A stretch of 32,627 bases of DNA from Desulfuromonadaceae bacterium (GTDB lineage: Bacteria; Desulfobacterota; Desulfuromonadia; Desulfuromonadales; JAAYDE01), in NCBI GenBank assembly GCA_012512925.1, contig JAAZDE010000028.1, forward strand, positions 1 through 32,627. The letters are read 5' to 3'. Numbering within the stretch: the first letter of the stretch is position 1; each line of letters opens with the position of its first letter. The notes beneath the pieces are model-generated. The model did not search any database. It was not told where the DNA came from and saw only the letters and a list, made by a program, of their open reading frames with translations. Position numbers and translations under genes: made by a program. This document shows positions 15,983 through 23,239 of the stretch, in pieces.

Positions 15983-16459
15983 ATGCCGAATATAGAAGAT
16001 ATCAAAGAATTTCTGGCCGCCCGCGACATCGAGGTGTGGGAATTCAGCGATCCGACCCCTACCTCGATCGACGCCGCCCGCACGGTGGGGTGCGGGGTGG
16101 CGGAAATCGCCAAAACCATCCTTATGATCGTCAACGGAAGCCCTGTAACGGTGGTGACCTGCGGCGACATGAAGGTCAACACCTCGAAGCTCAAAAAACG
16201 GACCGGGATGACCGGCAAGGCCCGCCTTCCAGGCCAGGAGGAGGTGCTGCAGTTCAGCGGCTATCGTCCCGGCGGGGTCTGCCCCTTTCTGCTGCCGCCG
16301 GAGCTCCCGGTTCTCCTCGACAGTTCGCTGCGGCGCTTCCGGAAGGTCTATGCCGCCGCCGGCAACGACCATTCTGCAGTGCCGATCACCTTCGACCAGC
16401 TTCTCGAATTGACCGGCGGCCAGGAAGCCGATGTCTGCATGCCGCTGGCCGAGTACTGA
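15983..16459 (+). CDS. YbaK/ProX-type aminoacyl-tRNA deacylase domain protein
   Basis: A 158-residue stand-alone editing-domain protein of the YbaK/EbsC family, which hydrolyses mischarged aminoacyl-tRNA (for YbaK, Cys-tRNA-Pro). Landmarks are CGVAEIAKTILMIV with the conserved Lys, VTCGDMKVNTSKLKK, and the loop SGYRPGGVCPFLLP, the family's GG-[VI]-[SC]-P signature. The C-terminal AAGNDHSAVPITFDQLLELT is also typical. Start ATG 15983 has only a weak purine-rich stretch (AAGGGAT) before it. The substrate is not readable from sequence. The next gene is convergent and no strong terminator separates them. Confidence 0.85.
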   Translation: MPNIEDIKEFLAARDIEVWEFSDPTPTSIDAARTVGCGVAEIAKTILMIVNGSPVTVVTCGDMKVNTSKLKKRTGMTGKARLPGQEEVLQFSGYRPGGVCPFLLPPELPVLLDSSLRRFRKVYAAAGNDHSAVPITFDQLLELTGGQEADVCMPLAEY

Positions 16460-16499
16460 AAAACAGCCAAGCGCCGGCGGCACTGTGCCAGCCGACAAC

Positions 16500-17171
16500 T
16501 CAGTCCACCGGCCTCAGGCCGAGATTCTCTTCCCCCCAGGCTGCCAGATCGGAATAGATGGCGGATACCCCCTCCTGACCTGCAAACTCCCCGGCGACGT
16601 CGTTGATACCGACAAAATCGACGCCGGACAGACGGGCGGCCTCAAGATCTCCCCGCCCGTCGGCGAGGAAAAGGCATTCTCCGGGCTGAAAACCCTCCTC
16701 TTTCAGGAGTCGGGCCAGCGATTCCGATTTGGGCCAATCGCCGCCGCCGCGGACCACATCGAAAAACCGGTCCAGGCACCGCTTTTTCAGAATGTCATCG
16801 AGTTGACCAGGCGGCGTGTTGGAAAGAGCCACCCGCACCTTCCCCCGCTCCCCAAGACAGGCGAGAACCTCACGGCAGCCCCTTCCCAACGGCGCCGTCA
16901 TCATGCTGCGGCTGGAGAGTTCCCGGAACCGTTCCCAGCGCAGTTCAAATTCCTCTTCCTGAAAAGGACGGCGGATGATCCGGTCCTGAACCAGGCGGAT
17001 CTTGCTGCCTCGGTCGAGGCCTCCCATCTGCCAGTAGAGTTGAACAATCCTGTCGGCCAGTTTCGGATCACTGGTGAAGGCCTCGGCCATGCCCCAGGCG
17101 TTGCCGACATTTGAGAGCACCAATACGCCATTGACATCGAAAATAAAAACCCTTTTAGTGTTTATATCCAT
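16500..17171 (-). CDS. HAD-superfamily hydrolase-like protein with altered motif I
   Basis: A 223-residue haloacid-dehalogenase-fold protein. ATG 17171 is used because it follows AAAGGAGGGG; the longer open frame upstream has no SD. Motif I reads FIFDVNGVLV: nucleophile Asp12 is present but the usual second Asp is Asn14. Motif II is VALSNTP (Ser), motif III includes the Lys in DWPKSES, and motif IV is FLADGRGDLEAARLSG. The cap is helical and of the type inserted after motif I (residues 18-95). The second Asp is the general acid in HAD phosphatases, so its loss questions phosphatase activity; dehalogenase- or phosphonatase-like members also lack it. The gene follows the thioesterase gene by 40 nt, probably on the same transcript. 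Confidence 0.83.
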   Translation of the reverse strand: MDINTKRVFIFDVNGVLVLSNVGNAWGMAEAFTSDPKLADRIVQLYWQMGGLDRGSKIRLVQDRIIRRPFQEEEFELRWERFRELSSRSMMTAPLGRGCREVLACLGERGKVRVALSNTPPGQLDDILKKRCLDRFFDVVRGGGDWPKSESLARLLKEEGFQPGECLFLADGRGDLEAARLSGVDFVGINDVAGEFAGQEGVSAIYSDLAAWGEENLGLRPVD

Positions 17172-17211
17172 GCCGCCCCTCCTTTTTTGCGAGCCATTGG
17201 AACCTGGTCGA

Positions 17212-17619
17212 TCACCTGCGAAAACCGCGGTATTCACCATGGAACAAGGCGCAGCGCCGGTTGCGGGCGTCGATCGCCTCAACCGTTACAAAGACCGCCA
17301 GCCGCCCCTCTCCCCGCTCTTCCGGGGCTCTTTCGAGACGAGCGACGGCCCGGCAATCGGAACCGGCGGGTCGCGTGAAAGAAATCCGGCAATCCTTGAT
17401 CACCGCCTCCCAACTCCCTTGCAGCCCGGCGCAGAGTTTCATGGTCAGGCACCATCCAGCCAGCACCATGGCCGAATAGAGGGAACCGGCGAAAAAGGTG
17501 TTTTTGTCGTTGCGGTTCCCCTCCACAGGAATGGCAACCACCGCCTCTTCGGCGGTCAACGACACCAGAACGATCCCCAGCGCCGAAACCGCGTCGATCC
17601 GTTGCAATACATCGCGCAT
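17212..17619 (-). CDS. Putative thioesterase, YiiD C-terminal domain type
   Basis: A 135-residue hot-dog-fold protein similar to the C-terminal thioesterase domain of YiiD. The diagnostic region is VAIPVEGNRNDKNTFFAGSL followed by YSAMVLAGW, matching the family's N-x-N-x-K-x-T-x-FxGSLYS pattern. It is expected to hydrolyse an acyl-thioester, with unknown acyl group. ATG 17619 (SD GGGAGAG) is preferred over the ATG at 17736, because the extra N-terminal residues are unlike the family and would run across the divergent photolyase promoter. In YiiD the domain is fused to a GNAT acetyltransferase; here it stands alone. The HAD gene follows downstream. Confidence 0.8.
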   Translation of the reverse strand: MRDVLQRIDAVSALGIVLVSLTAEEAVVAIPVEGNRNDKNTFFAGSLYSAMVLAGWCLTMKLCAGLQGSWEAVIKDCRISFTRPAGSDCRAVARLERAPEERGEGRLAVFVTVEAIDARNRRCALFHGEYRGFRR

Positions 17620-17682
17620 TCGTTCTCTCCCGGCTGATTTCCGTCGCGGCCCGAACCCTCTTCTTTTAAGCCCCGGTCCTCC

Positions 17683-17691
17683 TGATATAAT
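17683..17691 (+). promoter_or_regulatory. Extended -10 promoter of the photolyase gene
   Basis: TGA-TATAAT at 17683-17691 is a consensus extended -10 lying 28 nt before the photolyase ATG. The -35 region (around 17663-17669) is weak, as usual for this promoter type. It sits in the divergent gap between the thioesterase and photolyase genes. Confidence 0.55.
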
Positions 17692-17719
17692 GCTCTGAAA
17701 CGAACGGAAAGGAAACCCC

Positions 17720-19096
17720 ATGAGCCATCCCGACATCCCCGCCGAACGGATTCATCCCCTGAACAAAAAATCTGTGCGAGCCGGGAAATTCGTTCTTTAC
17801 TGGATGCAACAGAGCCAGCGCGCCGAGGATAACCACGCCCTGGAATACGCCATACGCCAGGCCAATGAGCTGCAGCTGCCGGTCATGGTGGTGTTCGGTT
17901 TGTGGTCGGCATATCCGGAAGCCAACGTTCGCCACTTTACCTTCCTTATCGAAGGATTGCGGCAAACCCAAAAGGAACTCATGAAAAGGGGGATTCCCCT
18001 GCTGGTTACGGAACAACATCCTGTGGACGCCGCCCTGGGCCAGGCACCATCGGCGGCGCTGGTAGTCACCGACCGGGGCTATCTGCGGCACCAGAGAGAT
18101 TGGCGGAAAAAGGTGGCTGAAAAAACCGCCGGGCTGATGGTGGAAGTGGAAAGCGACGCCATCGTGCCGGTGGAAACCGCCTCCCGAAAAGCCGAGTATG
18201 CCGCCTACACCCTCCGCCGCAAGCTGTGGAATCATGCCGGCCGATTCCTGATTCCCGTACAGGCGACACCCCTCCATAATCCCCTGAATTATGTCCCACA
18301 GGGCGGACTTGACCTGAATAATGCCGCCTCCCTCTGTCAAATGCTGAAAATCGCCGATGGAGGACCATCGACGGTCAGCCGTTTTTTCACCGCGGGAACC
18401 TCTCCGGCTAAAAAGCTCTTCCGCCGTTTTCTGGAAAAAAACCTGTCCGCCTACAAGTCCCACCACAACCAGCCCCAATATGAGGATATTTCCCGCATGA
18501 GCCCCTATCTCCATTTCGGGCAGGTATCCCCTCTCTGGCTGGCTCTCGAGCTCGCCGGCATTCCGCCCTCGGAAAACACCGAGGCCTTCGAGGAACAATT
18601 GCTGGTGAGAAGGGAGTTGGCCCTCAACCAGGTCTGGTTCAATCCCGCATACGATTCCTTTTCATCATTGCCGGCCTGGGCCATCCAGACATTGAAAGAA
18701 CACGCCGCCGATCCCAGGGAGCATCGTTATTCGCCGCGCCGGTTGGAAGAAGCCGAAACCCACGACCCCTACTGGAATGCCTGCATGAAAGAGATGCGCC
18801 ACTCCGGCTTTCTGCACAACTATCTGCGTATGTACTGGGGGAAAAAAATCCTCGAATGGAGTTCCTCTCCCGAGGAGGCCCATGGGACGGCTCTGTCATT
18901 GAACAATAAATATTTTGTGGATGGGCGGGACGCCAACTCTTACACCGGTATAGGCTGGATTTTCGGTCTTCATGACCGGCCATGGCCATCCCGTCCGATA
19001 TTCGGCAAGGTTCGCTCCATGATGGCTTCAGGCCTCGAACGAAAATGCGACATGAAAGCCTACCTCGCACTGGTGGAGAAAAAACTGAAAAAATAA
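17720..19096 (+). CDS. phr: Deoxyribodipyrimidine photolyase, class II
   Basis: Repairs cyclobutane pyrimidine dimers using light, with FAD as cofactor. Class II features are clear: the N-terminal antenna domain (VLYWMQQSQRAEDNHALEYA), and a FAD-binding domain with YEDISRMSPYLHFGQVSPLW, LRMYWGKKILEWS and RDANSYTGIGWIFGLHDRPW. It is 458 aa, a normal length. The SD AAAGGA lies upstream of ATG 17720. A light-dependent enzyme in an otherwise anaerobic-looking genome implies exposure to surface or shallow environments. The gene is monocistronic as far as can be seen, since the rubrerythrin-like gene starts 146 nt later with its own symmetric upstream elements. Confidence 0.95.
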   Translation: MSHPDIPAERIHPLNKKSVRAGKFVLYWMQQSQRAEDNHALEYAIRQANELQLPVMVVFGLWSAYPEANVRHFTFLIEGLRQTQKELMKRGIPLLVTEQHPVDAALGQAPSAALVVTDRGYLRHQRDWRKKVAEKTAGLMVEVESDAIVPVETASRKAEYAAYTLRRKLWNHAGRFLIPVQATPLHNPLNYVPQGGLDLNNAASLCQMLKIADGGPSTVSRFFTAGTSPAKKLFRRFLEKNLSAYKSHHNQPQYEDISRMSPYLHFGQVSPLWLALELAGIPPSENTEAFEEQLLVRRELALNQVWFNPAYDSFSSLPAWAIQTLKEHAADPREHRYSPRRLEEAETHDPYWNACMKEMRHSGFLHNYLRMYWGKKILEWSSSPEEAHGTALSLNNKYFVDGRDANSYTGIGWIFGLHDRPWPSRPIFGKVRSMMASGLERKCDMKAYLALVEKKLKK

Positions 19097-19145
19097 AATC
19101 TTAGTCCAAGGAAATTACCGATCCACCCGACAAATTCCAAAATAC

Positions 19146-19190
19146 CGGGATCGAACCTCCAGTTTTCTAGTAAACTGATTGTATATCCCG
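19146..19190. promoter_or_regulatory. Nested inverted repeats between photolyase and rubrerythrin-like genes
   Basis: CGGGAT (19146-19151) can pair with ATCCCG (19185-19190), enclosing a second hairpin, CAGTTT (19160-19165) with AAACTG (19172-19177). No T-run follows, so it is not a classic terminator. It could be an operator or leader structure for the gene at 19243. Confidence 0.3.
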
Positions 19191-19242
19191 ATAGAAAGCA
19201 CGTATTCCCATTCCCCCCCGTTTCATGATGAGGAGGAAAGCC

Positions 19243-19743
19243 ATGCTGAACCAATCCGATCTTTCCAAAGCTGTCAGAGATTCCATCCAGACCGAGAAGA
19301 ATGCCATGGATTTCTACCGTCTTGCCGCCCGACAAGCGCAACAAAAGGAGGTACGGCGGGTATTTGAACTGCTGGCTGCGGAAGAGATGGAACACGCCCA
19401 TTCCTTCTTCGGAATCTACGAGGGAACGGAAATCAAAGACCTGGAGACGTTTCTCCGGCAGCCTCCGGAACCGGAGTCCAAGTGGTCCAATGCCCTGGCC
19501 AAAATGATCGCCGAACCCGACTTCAATGAGCGCCGTGCCCTGGCCCTGGCCATGGAAAAGGAAGAAGAACTGGAACGGCACCTGCGGACGATGAGCGAGC
19601 GGATCGCCGATCCTGAAGTAAAGGAGATTTACCTCAAAAACGCCGAATGGACCCACAACCATTATCTGCTCATCGAATCGGAATATGCCCGGCTGATGGG
19701 CATGGTCCATGAAACCGATATCGACACCTACGTTCGCGAATAG
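19243..19743 (+). CDS. Rubrerythrin/ferritin-like diiron protein
   Basis: A 166-residue four-helix-bundle protein, probably a non-haem diiron peroxidase or iron handler in oxidative stress defence. Start ATG 19243 has AGGAGG six bases upstream; the ATG at 19225 lies before that SD and is rejected. Expected iron ligands are all visible: Glu18, Glu48-x-x-His51 (EMEH), Glu105 or Glu108 in helix 3 and Glu135-x-x-His138 (EWTH). There is no C-terminal rubredoxin domain (no CxxC pairs), so it resembles the erythrin-only forms and would need an external electron donor. The candidate small-RNA locus begins just after its stop. Confidence 0.85.
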   Translation: MLNQSDLSKAVRDSIQTEKNAMDFYRLAARQAQQKEVRRVFELLAAEEMEHAHSFFGIYEGTEIKDLETFLRQPPEPESKWSNALAKMIAEPDFNERRALALAMEKEEELERHLRTMSERIADPEVKEIYLKNAEWTHNHYLLIESEYARLMGMVHETDIDTYVRE

Positions 19744-19763
19744 AGACGCTGTAACCGGCCAGC

Positions 19764-19792
19764 CTGAAACCCTGGCCGGAATGTGCTAAAAT
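19764..19792 (+). promoter_or_regulatory. Promoter of the candidate small RNA
   Basis: CTGAAA (19764-19769, 4 of 6) and TAAAAT (19787-19792, 5 of 6) are separated by exactly 17 nt, and the -10 is extended by TG at 19784-19785. No protein gene begins downstream on this strand before the terminator at 20017. It overlaps a hairpin (CCGGCCAG 19755-19762 with CTGGCCGG 19772-19779) that lacks a T-run. Confidence 0.5.
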
Positions 19793-19798
19793 AGTATT

Positions 19799-20048
19799 AA
19801 AGAAGCGAAAATGATCACTTCCTCAAGTGTGATCGGATCCCACGCCAGAAGCCCTGTCTTCTCATTCTCGGATCCAGAATCGAAAAGGAAAGGATCGCAT
19901 CAGGTCCCCTAAGGAGCTGAGAGGATTCTCCCCCGGTAGGTTCAGGATTTGCGGATTGGCCCAAAGCGGATTCCGGTCACACTTTTTTTCATGCCATCCG
20001 GCCGGATTGATCAGCAAAAAAAGCGGGGGTCGAAACCCCCGCTTTTTT
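19799..20048 (+). ncRNA. Candidate GGA-rich small RNA
   Basis: This 342-nt gap (19744-20085) has no plausible protein gene. It contains a promoter-like sequence (19764-19792) and a strong terminator (20017-20048), which together would yield an RNA of about 250 nt. Ten GGA triplets occur between 19835 and 20006, starting at 19835, 19870, 19887, 19892, 19913, 19923, 19945, 19953, 19968 and 20004. At least one lies in a hairpin loop: ATTCT (19864-19868) pairs with AGAAT (19876-19880) around CGGATCC. Another hairpin is CACTT-CCTC-AAGTG near 19815-19828. GGA motifs in loops are the mark of CsrB/RsmZ-type RNAs that titrate CsrA. That assignment is inference; no known family is matched. Confidence 0.4.
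20017..20048. terminator. Bidirectional Rho-independent terminator
   Basis: A perfect 14-bp stem (20017-20030 with 20035-20048) has loop CGAA and a core of GCGGGGGT/ACCCCCGC flanked by A-runs and T-runs. On the minus strand seven T end the hairpin, suited to acs, whose stop is 38 nt before it. On the plus strand six T are present, suited to the candidate small RNA. Confidence 0.88.
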
Positions 20049-20085
20049 CATTTCCATGGATGAACAGTTCGCTTCCTGGCAACCC

Positions 20086-21978
20086 CTATTCTTCCAGAGT
20101 GCTCAGATTGCCGGGGTCGATTCCCAGCGCCTTCGCCTTGAGAACCCGGCGCATGATCTTGCCGCTCCGTGTTTTGGGAAGGGAGGAAACGAACTCGATC
20201 TGTTCCGGCCGGGCGATCGGCCCAACCTCATGGCCGACATGCTGGCGAAGCTCCTCGGCCAACTGGGCGGTCCCTTCGACCCCCTCCTTAAGGATAACGA
20301 AGCAATGGATGGCGTTCCCCTTGACATCGTGGGGGAGACCTATGGCCGCGGCTTCGGCAACGGAGGTGTGGCTGACCAGGGCGCTTTCGATTTCCGCGGT
20401 GCCGAGACGATAGCCGGACACCTTGATGACGTCGTCGACGCGCCCGATGATCCAGTAATAACCGTCTTCGTCACGGCGGGCCGAGTCTCCCGTCAGATAG
20501 TAGCCGGGATAACGGCTCCAGTACTGGTTGACGTAGCGATCAGGATCGTTGTAGATGGTGCGCATCATCGACGGCCAGGGGCGTTTGATGATCAGGAACC
20601 CTTCCTCATTGGGTTTCACCGACTCACCGTCTTCGTTGACGATATCCATGATCAGTCCGGGGAAAGGCCGGGTGCCGGAACCGGGCTTGAGAGGAACACA
20701 TGGCATCGGGGTGATCATAAACATGCCGGTTTCGGTCTGCCACCAGGTGTCCATGATCGGACACTCGCCGCGTCCGATGACACGATGATACCACTTCCAC
20801 GCTTCCGGATTGATCGGCTCCCCGACCGTTCCCAGAAGCCGCAGGGAAGAGAGGTCGTGGCGTTGCGGCCAGGCGTCCCCATACTTCATCAGGCCGCGGA
20901 TGGCGGTCGGAGCGGTGTAGAGGATGTTGATCCCGTATTTCTCGATCAGCTGCCACCAGCGATTGGGATAGGGATGAGTCGGAGCGCCTTCGTACATGAA
21001 AGAGGTGACGCCGGTCAGCAGCGGTCCATAGACGATGTAACTGTGGCCGGTGATCCAGCCAGGATCGGCGGCGCACCAGAAACGGTCTTCCTCATGGATA
21101 TCAAAGACATATTTGAGGGAGGTGTAGGTACCCACCATATAGCCGCCATGGGTATGGAGGATCGCCTTCGGCTTGCCCGTGGTTCCCGAGGTGTAGAGCA
21201 GGAACAGCGGCGTCTCGGCATCGAGCACTTCCGCTTCGCAGCCCTGATTGCCCATCGGCAGGGAGCTGAGTTCGTGATACCAGTAATCGCGGCCGGCCTC
21301 CATGTTGATCTCGTGGCCGGTCCTTCTCACCACCACCACGTGTTCCACGGTGGCCGCCCGCATCAGGGCCTCATCGGCAATCTTCTTGAGATTGACGATC
21401 TTGCCGCGTACATAGGAGCCGTCGGAAACGATCAGCACCTTCGATTTGCTGTCTTCAAGCCGCTCATGGAGCGCCTCGACGGAAAACCCCCCGAAAACCA
21501 CCGAATGGATGGCCCCCAGGCGGGCGCAGGCCAGCATGGCGAAAACCAGTTCCGGAACGCGCCCCATGTAGATAGTGACCCGGTCTCCCTTGACCACCCC
21601 CATGCTCTTCAGGATATTGGCGAACTTACAGACCTGCTTGTGCAGAAGATAGTAGGAATAGGACTGGAAATCGCCATTCTCTCCTTCCCAGAACAACGCC
21701 AGCTTATTCCGTCGCCAGGTGCTGAGATGGACGTCGAGGCAGTTGTAGGAGATGTTGGTGGTGGCGCCGGTAAACCATTTGTAAAAAGGCTTGTTGGATT
21801 CATCGAGGACCTTGTCCCACTTCTTGAACCAATGAAGCTTTTCCGCTTCGGCCGCCCAAAACCCCTCGTAATCCTCTTGAGCCCTTTTGCTCATTTCATC
21901 CCAATCTTTGACGTTGGCTTTTTCAACCACCGCTTTGGAGGGAAGGAACACTTCTCCGGACAACTTCTTTTGGGCCAT
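20086..21978 (-). CDS. acs: Acetyl-CoA synthetase
   Basis: Activates acetate with ATP and CoA to acetyl-CoA. It is an ANL-family adenylating enzyme with the P-loop YTSGTTGKPKAILHTHGG, the adenine-site motif DTWWQTETG, the hinge region GRVDDVIKVSGYRLGTAEIE and the C-terminal catalytic, acetylatable Lys in PKTRSGKIMRR. At 630 aa it is near the family norm. The start at ATG 21978 is preferred: AGGAGG lies six bases before it, while the upstream ATG at 21984 touches the SD with no spacing. It is transcribed alone, with an AT-rich regulatory region upstream and the terminator at 20017-20048. Confidence 0.95.
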   Translation of the reverse strand: MAQKKLSGEVFLPSKAVVEKANVKDWDEMSKRAQEDYEGFWAAEAEKLHWFKKWDKVLDESNKPFYKWFTGATTNISYNCLDVHLSTWRRNKLALFWEGENGDFQSYSYYLLHKQVCKFANILKSMGVVKGDRVTIYMGRVPELVFAMLACARLGAIHSVVFGGFSVEALHERLEDSKSKVLIVSDGSYVRGKIVNLKKIADEALMRAATVEHVVVVRRTGHEINMEAGRDYWYHELSSLPMGNQGCEAEVLDAETPLFLLYTSGTTGKPKAILHTHGGYMVGTYTSLKYVFDIHEEDRFWCAADPGWITGHSYIVYGPLLTGVTSFMYEGAPTHPYPNRWWQLIEKYGINILYTAPTAIRGLMKYGDAWPQRHDLSSLRLLGTVGEPINPEAWKWYHRVIGRGECPIMDTWWQTETGMFMITPMPCVPLKPGSGTRPFPGLIMDIVNEDGESVKPNEEGFLIIKRPWPSMMRTIYNDPDRYVNQYWSRYPGYYLTGDSARRDEDGYYWIIGRVDDVIKVSGYRLGTAEIESALVSHTSVAEAAAIGLPHDVKGNAIHCFVILKEGVEGTAQLAEELRQHVGHEVGPIARPEQIEFVSSLPKTRSGKIMRRVLKAKALGIDPGNLSTLEE

Positions 21979-22046
21979 GATCATCCTCCTTTTGGTTTTG
22001 TTTTACAACGGCGTTAAATTTTATGCATAACTGGCATAACAATCTG

Positions 22047-22155
22047 TTTTAAAATGAAAATTTATCATTTTAAAAAATTTTTCAAACGCTTTTTCGGGTT
22101 TTTTTAAAAGCGCTATTTTTTGAAATTTAAAATACTATTTTATTTTTGTCAATAT
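22047..22155 (-). promoter_or_regulatory. acs promoter/operator region with shared box
   Basis: The roughly 300 nt between acs and the ABC importer hold no gene. On the minus strand 22155-22127 matches the mdh element (2562-2590) at 25 of 29 positions, including a consensus TTGACA (22152-22147). The palindrome TAAAATAGTATTTTA is centred in it. A second, related box, AAAATAGCGCTTTTA, is at 22119-22105. A third element is a perfect 11-bp inverted repeat (22047-22057 with 22065-22075, 7-nt spacer), arms TTTTAAAATGA and TCATTTTAAAA. Together these suggest a promoter under one or more repressors or activators. Confidence 0.5.
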
Positions 22156-22190
22156 GCTGGAGAAAAAAATTACCATCCTTTAAAAAAATA

Positions 22191-22221
22191 ACCGCTCCAG
22201 GGCCTTTTTCCATGGAGCGGT
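22191..22221 (-). terminator. Rho-independent terminator after the ABC importer genes
   Basis: ACCGCTCCA (22191-22199) pairs perfectly with TGGAGCGGT (22213-22221). On the minus strand the hairpin is followed by TATTTTTTTAAA. It lies about 60 nt beyond the stop of the substrate-binding protein gene. Confidence 0.75.
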
Positions 22222-22282
22222 CAATTATTTTCAAAAATTTAAAATTTTATTTTACAGGGGCTGTTTTCGACCCGCCTAAGGA

Positions 22283-23218
22283 CTATTCCCAGGACTGCAA
22301 TGCCGGTGCGGTATCGACAGGCTTTTCGATGAGACCGTGCTGGGCCGCGAAATCAGCAAACTTCTGCCAACGCTGAGAGTCATGCTTCTGGTTATGGGCA
22401 TAGTAAGGGAGGGTCAGCTTGAAGGCCCGACTCTCCAGACCATGATCGGCGTCGGGAACCCCTTTGAAAAAAGCTTGCAGGGCGCGATCGGGATTGCTTC
22501 TGGCCAGTTCGATGCCGCGCTGCACACCTTCCACAAAGGCTTTTATGGCCTCTTTCTTCTTGCCCAGGGCTTTTGATCCGGCAATAAAAATCAGTTCATC
22601 ATAATCGGGGACCCCCCAATCCTGCAGTTGAAAATAATCCGCTGGATGTCCGGCATCCTCGAGGGCGATGGTTTCGTAGTTCTTGTAGGGACCCATGATG
22701 GCATCCACTTTGTCGGCCGTCAACGAAGGGACGATGGCGAAGCCGACATTGATCAGGCTGTAGTCCTTGACGCCGTTGATCTTGGCAAAGGCTCCCAGCA
22801 GCACCTCCTCGGTGCCGGGAACGGTATAGCCGATTCTCTTGCCGTTGAGGTCCTGAGGCTTCTTGTACCCTTTTTCCTTGAGGAACAGCAAGACGCCGAG
22901 GGGATGTTCCACCAGCCGCCCGACCACCTTGATGTCGAGCCCCCGGGCCAGGCCGATCACCGCCTGGGGCTGATAGGAAACGGCCAGATCCACATTGTCG
23001 CTAGCCGCCAGTTTGAGGGCGTCGGTGGTTTCCGAGGGACTCATGATCTTCACCTCCAGCCCCTTTTCTTTGAAATATCCCTCCTGCTGCGCCGCGTAGA
23101 TCGGCAGATGGTCGATATTGGGGAACCAGTCAAGCATCAGGGTCAGCTTTTCCCCCAGACAGATTCCAGGCACAAAAAACATCCCTGCCACCAGCAAAAC
23201 CAGCCAACTGCGTTTCAT
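22283..23218 (-). CDS. ABC importer substrate-binding protein, ThiY/NMT1-like
   Basis: Periplasmic solute-binding protein of the NMT1/THI5-like (NitT/TauT) class. The N terminus is a Sec signal peptide (Lys2, Arg3, hydrophobic core, probably cut after CLG). The mature protein begins LTLMLDWFPNIDHLPIYAAQ, the segment typical of ThiY proteins that bind the thiamine pyrimidine formylaminopyrimidine/HMP. Further family features are DALKLAASDNVDLAVSYQPQ and RIGYTVPGTEEVLLGAF. It is 311 aa. The SD GAGGAGG lies before ATG 23218. It is the last gene of a three-gene transport unit. The ligand is inferred; taurine, nitrate or a riboflavin precursor are alternatives in the wider family. Confidence 0.85.
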   Translation of the reverse strand: MKRSWLVLLVAGMFFVPGICLGEKLTLMLDWFPNIDHLPIYAAQQEGYFKEKGLEVKIMSPSETTDALKLAASDNVDLAVSYQPQAVIGLARGLDIKVVGRLVEHPLGVLLFLKEKGYKKPQDLNGKRIGYTVPGTEEVLLGAFAKINGVKDYSLINVGFAIVPSLTADKVDAIMGPYKNYETIALEDAGHPADYFQLQDWGVPDYDELIFIAGSKALGKKKEAIKAFVEGVQRGIELARSNPDRALQAFFKGVPDADHGLESRAFKLTLPYYAHNQKHDSQRWQKFADFAAQHGLIEKPVDTAPALQSWE

Positions 23219-23239
23219 CTTTTCCTCCTCAGATTGGTT

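Noticed and set aside
19755-19779. 8-bp GC-rich hairpin after the rubrerythrin-like gene as a terminator
   Set aside because: No T-run follows on the plus strand, and it overlaps the candidate small-RNA promoter.
19917-19922. CTGAGA motif, as in the TPP riboswitch core
   Set aside because: No ACCTGA-type partner sequence, no P2/P3-like stems and no thiamine gene downstream on this strand. It is part of the GGA-rich candidate RNA.
20056-22017. Plus-strand open frame of 653 codons
   Set aside because: It is the complement of acs, which has all its catalytic motifs on the minus strand.
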